From an uncultured Clostridia bacterium (GTDB lineage: Bacteria > Bacillota > Clostridia > Oscillospirales > Acutalibacteraceae), in contig CALAQQ010000050.1 in assembly GCA_937888485.1 (NCBI GenBank), positions 1 through 16,268 of the forward strand: a DNA stretch of 16,268 nt, in the 5' to 3' direction. The notes beneath the pieces were generated by a model. The model did not search any database. It was not told where the DNA came from and worked only from the letters and a program-made list of their open reading frames with translations. Every line of letters starts with the position of its first letter. Position 1 is the first letter of the stretch. Positions 14,611 through 16,268 of the stretch are shown here, piece by piece. A program made the position numbers and the translations under genes.

Positions 14611-15099
14611 TAAAAATGAAGAATGAATAGTGAAAAGTTTCGGATAGGCTTCGCCTATGACCAATTATGTTAATGCCTTTTGGCAGTATTCAGTGTTGAT
14701 ATTAACATCCTTTTTATACTCTTACACCTTTCTTTGAGCCAATAAAATTCTTTTGGCAGATAGTCTGTTTTTTCAAGCACAATTAACCAATATTCTGTTT
14801 CTGATGCTTCTTTTAAAGCAATCTGCATCTTTGTAATAAAATCAGCTTTGCTTACTGCGAAATTTGCTTCATGAATATTTGCACCTATACTTGTTCCGCT
14901 TTTCAGCAGTTGACGCGACATGACAAATTCATTTTTTTGAGTTGACAACCACTTATAATAATTAACAACTTGAATTGAAAACTCTACTGACTGATCAACC
15001 AACGGACTGTTTTTCATATAAACATCTCCAAAAGTGAATATAAATGGGTACGGGCAACGCCCGTCCTTAACTATTCACTTTTCACTATTTATTTTTCAC
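14611..15099. mobile_element. Putative heptad/hairpin-bounded cassette carrying a four-helix-bundle gene
   Basis: Both ends have the same plan in inverted orientation. On the left, plus strand: ATGAAGA, ATGAATA, GTGAAAA, GTTTCGG (14616-14643), then the hairpin ATAGGC-TTC-GCCTAT (14644-14658). On the right, minus strand: GTGAAAA, ATAAATA, GTGAAAA, GTGAATA, GTTAAGG (15099-15065), then the hairpin ACGGGC-GTT-GCCCGT (15064-15050). The 13-mer AATAGTGAAAAGT (14626-14638) is perfectly inverted at 15077-15089. The hairpin arms differ in sequence but keep their pairing and length. The right edge abuts the xth stop codon. The enclosed gene has its own ribosome site. No transposase or reverse transcriptase is inside, so mobility would need help in trans. 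The repeats are seen directly; mobility is inferred. Confidence 0.55.
14670..15017 (-). CDS. Four-helix-bundle protein (TIGR02436, 23S rRNA intervening-sequence/S23 type)
   Basis: A 115-residue all-helical cytoplasmic protein. The family signature is clear: SRQLLKSGTSIGANIHEA followed by SKADFITKMQIALKEASETEYWL, then a last helix with many Lys/Arg. The length is normal. Members are known from intervening sequences inside 23S rRNA genes of several bacteria and as stand-alone genes, and the fold is related to the Avd accessory protein of diversity-generating retroelements. No 23S rRNA and no reverse transcriptase is present in this window. A biochemical role is not established; nucleic acid binding is suggested by the basic surface. 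GGAGATG sits before the ATG. The gene lies inside a symmetric repeat cassette, with one hairpin 12 nt beyond its stop and the other upstream of its ribosome site. Confidence 0.93.
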   Translation of the reverse strand: MKNSPLVDQSVEFSIQVVNYYKWLSTQKNEFVMSRQLLKSGTSIGANIHEANFAVSKADFITKMQIALKEASETEYWLIVLEKTDYLPKEFYWLKERCKSIKRMLISTLNTAKRH

Positions 15100-15864
15100 T
15101 CAAAGCTCAATTTCAACCTCAACGGGACAGTGGTCAGAGCCGAAGATTTCGTTATGAATCTTTGCATCTTTAAGTTTTTCTTTGAGCCTTTCGGAAACGA
15201 TGAAATAGTCAATTCTCCATCCCGCATTCTTTGCTCTTGCGGAAAAGCGGTATGACCACCAGCTGTATGCACCCTCAAGGTCGGGATAGAAATATCGGAA
15301 TGTATCAACAAATCCGCATCCGAGCATTTCGGTGAACTTTCCTCTTTCCTCATCGGTGAAGCCGGGGTTTTTACGGTTTGACTTCGGATTTTTGAGGTCG
15401 ATTTCATTATGCGCAACATTCAGGTCGCCGCAGAAAACAACAGGCTTTTTCTTATCAAGCTCAACTATATAATTCCTGAACGCATCTTCCCATTCCATGC
15501 GGTAATCAAGTCTTACAAGACCGTCACGTGCATTGGGAACATAAACAGTTATAAAATAATAAGAATCAAATTCAAGTGTTATAACTCTGCCCTCAGTATC
15601 ATGTTCCGGAATTCCGAGACCGTAAGAAACAGAAACGGGTTCTTCACGGGTAAACACCGCAGTTCCCGAATAACCTTTCTTTTCGGCATAGTTCCAATAC
15701 TGATGATATCCTTCAAGAACAAGCTCTGCCTGACCCTCCTGCATTTTGGTTTCCTGCAAGCAGAAGATGTCCGCATCAAGCGACTGAAAGCTTTCATAGA
15801 AATCCTTGCCGAGGCATGCTCTTATTCCGTTGACATTCCATGAAACAAATCTTTTCATCGCCAT
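15100..15864 (-). CDS. xth: Exodeoxyribonuclease III / AP endonuclease
   Basis: A 254-residue enzyme of the exonuclease III (EEP) family, which cuts DNA at abasic sites and removes 3' blocking groups in base excision repair. Conserved motifs are all present: SWNVNGIRA (Asn12 region), LQETK (Glu38), YVPNA (Tyr108), CGDLNVAH (Asp147, Asn149), SWWSYRFSARAKNAGWRIDYF (Asp219 region) and GSDHCPV (Asp244/His245, catalytic). The frame stays open upstream. Three close ATGs (15870, 15864, 15858) are possible; 15864 lies 9 nt after GGAGG and is preferred, while 15858 gives the common MKRFVSWN beginning. The stop codon directly borders the heptad repeats of the neighbouring cassette, and no terminator of its own is visible between them. 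Confidence 0.97.
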   Translation of the reverse strand: MAMKRFVSWNVNGIRACLGKDFYESFQSLDADIFCLQETKMQEGQAELVLEGYHQYWNYAEKKGYSGTAVFTREEPVSVSYGLGIPEHDTEGRVITLEFDSYYFITVYVPNARDGLVRLDYRMEWEDAFRNYIVELDKKKPVVFCGDLNVAHNEIDLKNPKSNRKNPGFTDEERGKFTEMLGCGFVDTFRYFYPDLEGAYSWWSYRFSARAKNAGWRIDYFIVSERLKEKLKDAKIHNEIFGSDHCPVEVEIEL

Positions 15865-15895
15865 ACGCATATTCCTCCATTTTATATAATAATGT

Positions 15896-15924
15896 ATTAT
15901 ATCACACTTTTTTAAATCTGTCAC
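15896..15924 (-). promoter_or_regulatory. Extended -10 promoter of xth
   Basis: On the minus strand GTGACA (15924-15919), 17-nt spacer and perfect TATAAT (15901-15896) preceded by TGA. It would give a leader of about 25 nt containing GGAGG. It diverges from the lipoprotein promoter to its right. Confidence 0.75.
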
Positions 15925-15998
15925 CATTAAATATTAATATTATGTAAATATTAATAAATTTCTGCTCCTTTTTTTGTTATCGGTTTTGTCATTTTCAC

Positions 15999-16027
15999 TT
16001 GACAAAAGAGCATTTTTGAGGTATTTT
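15999..16027 (+). promoter_or_regulatory. Promoter candidate of the repeat lipoprotein gene
   Basis: A perfect TTGACA (15999-16004) with TATTTT 17 nt downstream (16022-16027); a TATTAT slightly further right is too far away. The leader, about 60 nt, contains a small TGCGG/CCGCA hairpin (16043-16059) before AGGAGG (16079-16084). I see nothing else in the 15865-16091 gap. Confidence 0.5.
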
Positions 16028-16091
16028 TATTATAAGTAAATCTGCGGTATTCTGCCGCAAAACAAAAACATATTTTTCAGGAGGAAGAATC

Positions 16092-16268
16092 ATGAAGAAA
16101 ATTCTCGCAATTCTCCTCGCAGCTTCAATGCTCTTCGCATTCGCAGCTTGCGGCGGAAACACAGAAGACGAAACCACAACAGCTCCCGCAGTTGAAGACA
16201 CAACAGTTGCAGAAGTTGAAGACACAACAGTTGCAGAAGTTGAAGACACAACAGTTGCAGAAGTTGAA
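16092..16268 (+). CDS. Lipoprotein with VEDTTVAE tandem repeat linker, N-terminal fragment (partial)
   Basis: The first 59 codons of a gene cut by the right window edge. Residues 1-19 are a lipoprotein signal (MKKILAILLAASMLFAFAAC) with Cys20 as the lipidated residue, followed by GGN. A short Glu/Asp/Thr-rich segment leads into an acidic octapeptide repeat, VEDTTVAE, present three times and starting a fourth. Such linkers usually separate the lipid anchor from a domain further on, often a solute-binding or envelope domain, which is outside the window, so no function can be given. AGGAGG 7 nt before the ATG gives a strong start. It is transcribed away from xth. Confidence 0.85.
   Translation, partial: MKKILAILLAASMLFAFAACGGNTEDETTTAPAVEDTTVAEVEDTTVAEVEDTTVAEVE
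16191..16268 (+). repeat. Exact 24-bp tandem repeat, 3.25 copies to the window edge
   Basis: The unit GTTGAAGACACAACAGTTGC plus AGAA occurs at 16191-16214, 16215-16238 and 16239-16262, and the first 6 bases of a fourth copy reach the edge. All copies are identical, with no synonymous differences. Each unit keeps the frame and encodes VEDTTVAE. Confidence 0.95.

Noticed and set aside
14670..15017. A diversity-generating retroelement, because the four-helix protein resembles Avd
   Set aside because: No reverse transcriptase, template repeat or variable repeat is present in the window.
15865..15927. An upstream start for exonuclease III at 15927
   Set aside because: It would lie upstream of the predicted -10 element (15901-15896), and the extra residues do not belong to the family's N-terminus.
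16191..16268. A CRISPR-like array
   Set aside because: The repeats are contiguous, without spacers, and lie in frame within a coding region.

Overview
The window looks like chromosomal DNA of a low-to-moderate GC anaerobic Firmicute, probably an uncultured Clostridia/Oscillospiraceae-type gut or rumen bacterium. Signs are SigA-type promoters, strong AGGAGG-like ribosome sites, a SecA with a C-terminal zinc tail, a VanRS-like two-component pair, a C_GCAxxG_C_C protein, a DUF6171 protein, and secreted proteins with Thr-rich linkers or C-x2-C repeats. The taxonomic placement is inference from gene content, not from a marker gene comparison.

Layout. 1-85 (-): start of a sugar phosphate isomerase/epimerase-type TIM barrel gene, cut by the window edge. 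154-597 (-): Cys-rich C_GCAxxG_C_C protein. 789-2267 (+): secreted protein with FN3-like modules, ended by a bidirectional terminator. 6251 back to 2328 (-): a tight four-gene operon of DUF6171 Cys-rich protein, OmpR/VanR response regulator, six-TM histidine kinase and CAP-domain lipoprotein. 6366-6516 (+): a self-contained tRNA-Gly(GCC) unit with consensus promoter and terminator. 9751-6590 (-): a 1053-residue secreted protein with a short LRR_5-like segment and about 19 units of a roughly 41-residue Cys/His repeat. 12649-9899 (-): secA. 12745-13242 (+): dCMP deaminase. 14588-13317 (-): membrane-anchored protein of unknown function. 15017-14670 (-): four-helix-bundle (23S intervening-sequence/S23-type) protein. 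15864-15100 (-): exodeoxyribonuclease III. 16092-16268 (+): start of a lipoprotein whose linker is an exact 24-bp tandem repeat, cut by the window edge. No gene-free stretch exceeds about 230 bases.

How the parts fit. Much of the window is cell-surface biology: an export motor (SecA), three or four secreted or lipid-anchored proteins, and an envelope-sensing two-component system in an operon with a secreted CAP protein. Housekeeping genes (tRNA-Gly, dCMP deaminase, exonuclease III) lie between them. The most unusual structure is at 14611-15099. The four-helix-bundle gene sits in a symmetric cassette: on each side an array of 7-bp repeats reads inward, ends in GTTxxGG, and is followed immediately by a 15-nt hairpin with 6-bp arms and a 3-nt loop. 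The cassette starts at the base next to the xth stop codon, and a third, gene-less heptad array starts at the base after the dCMP deaminase stop codon. This looks like a small non-autonomous mobile or repeat element. The second notable object is the giant Cys/His repeat protein.
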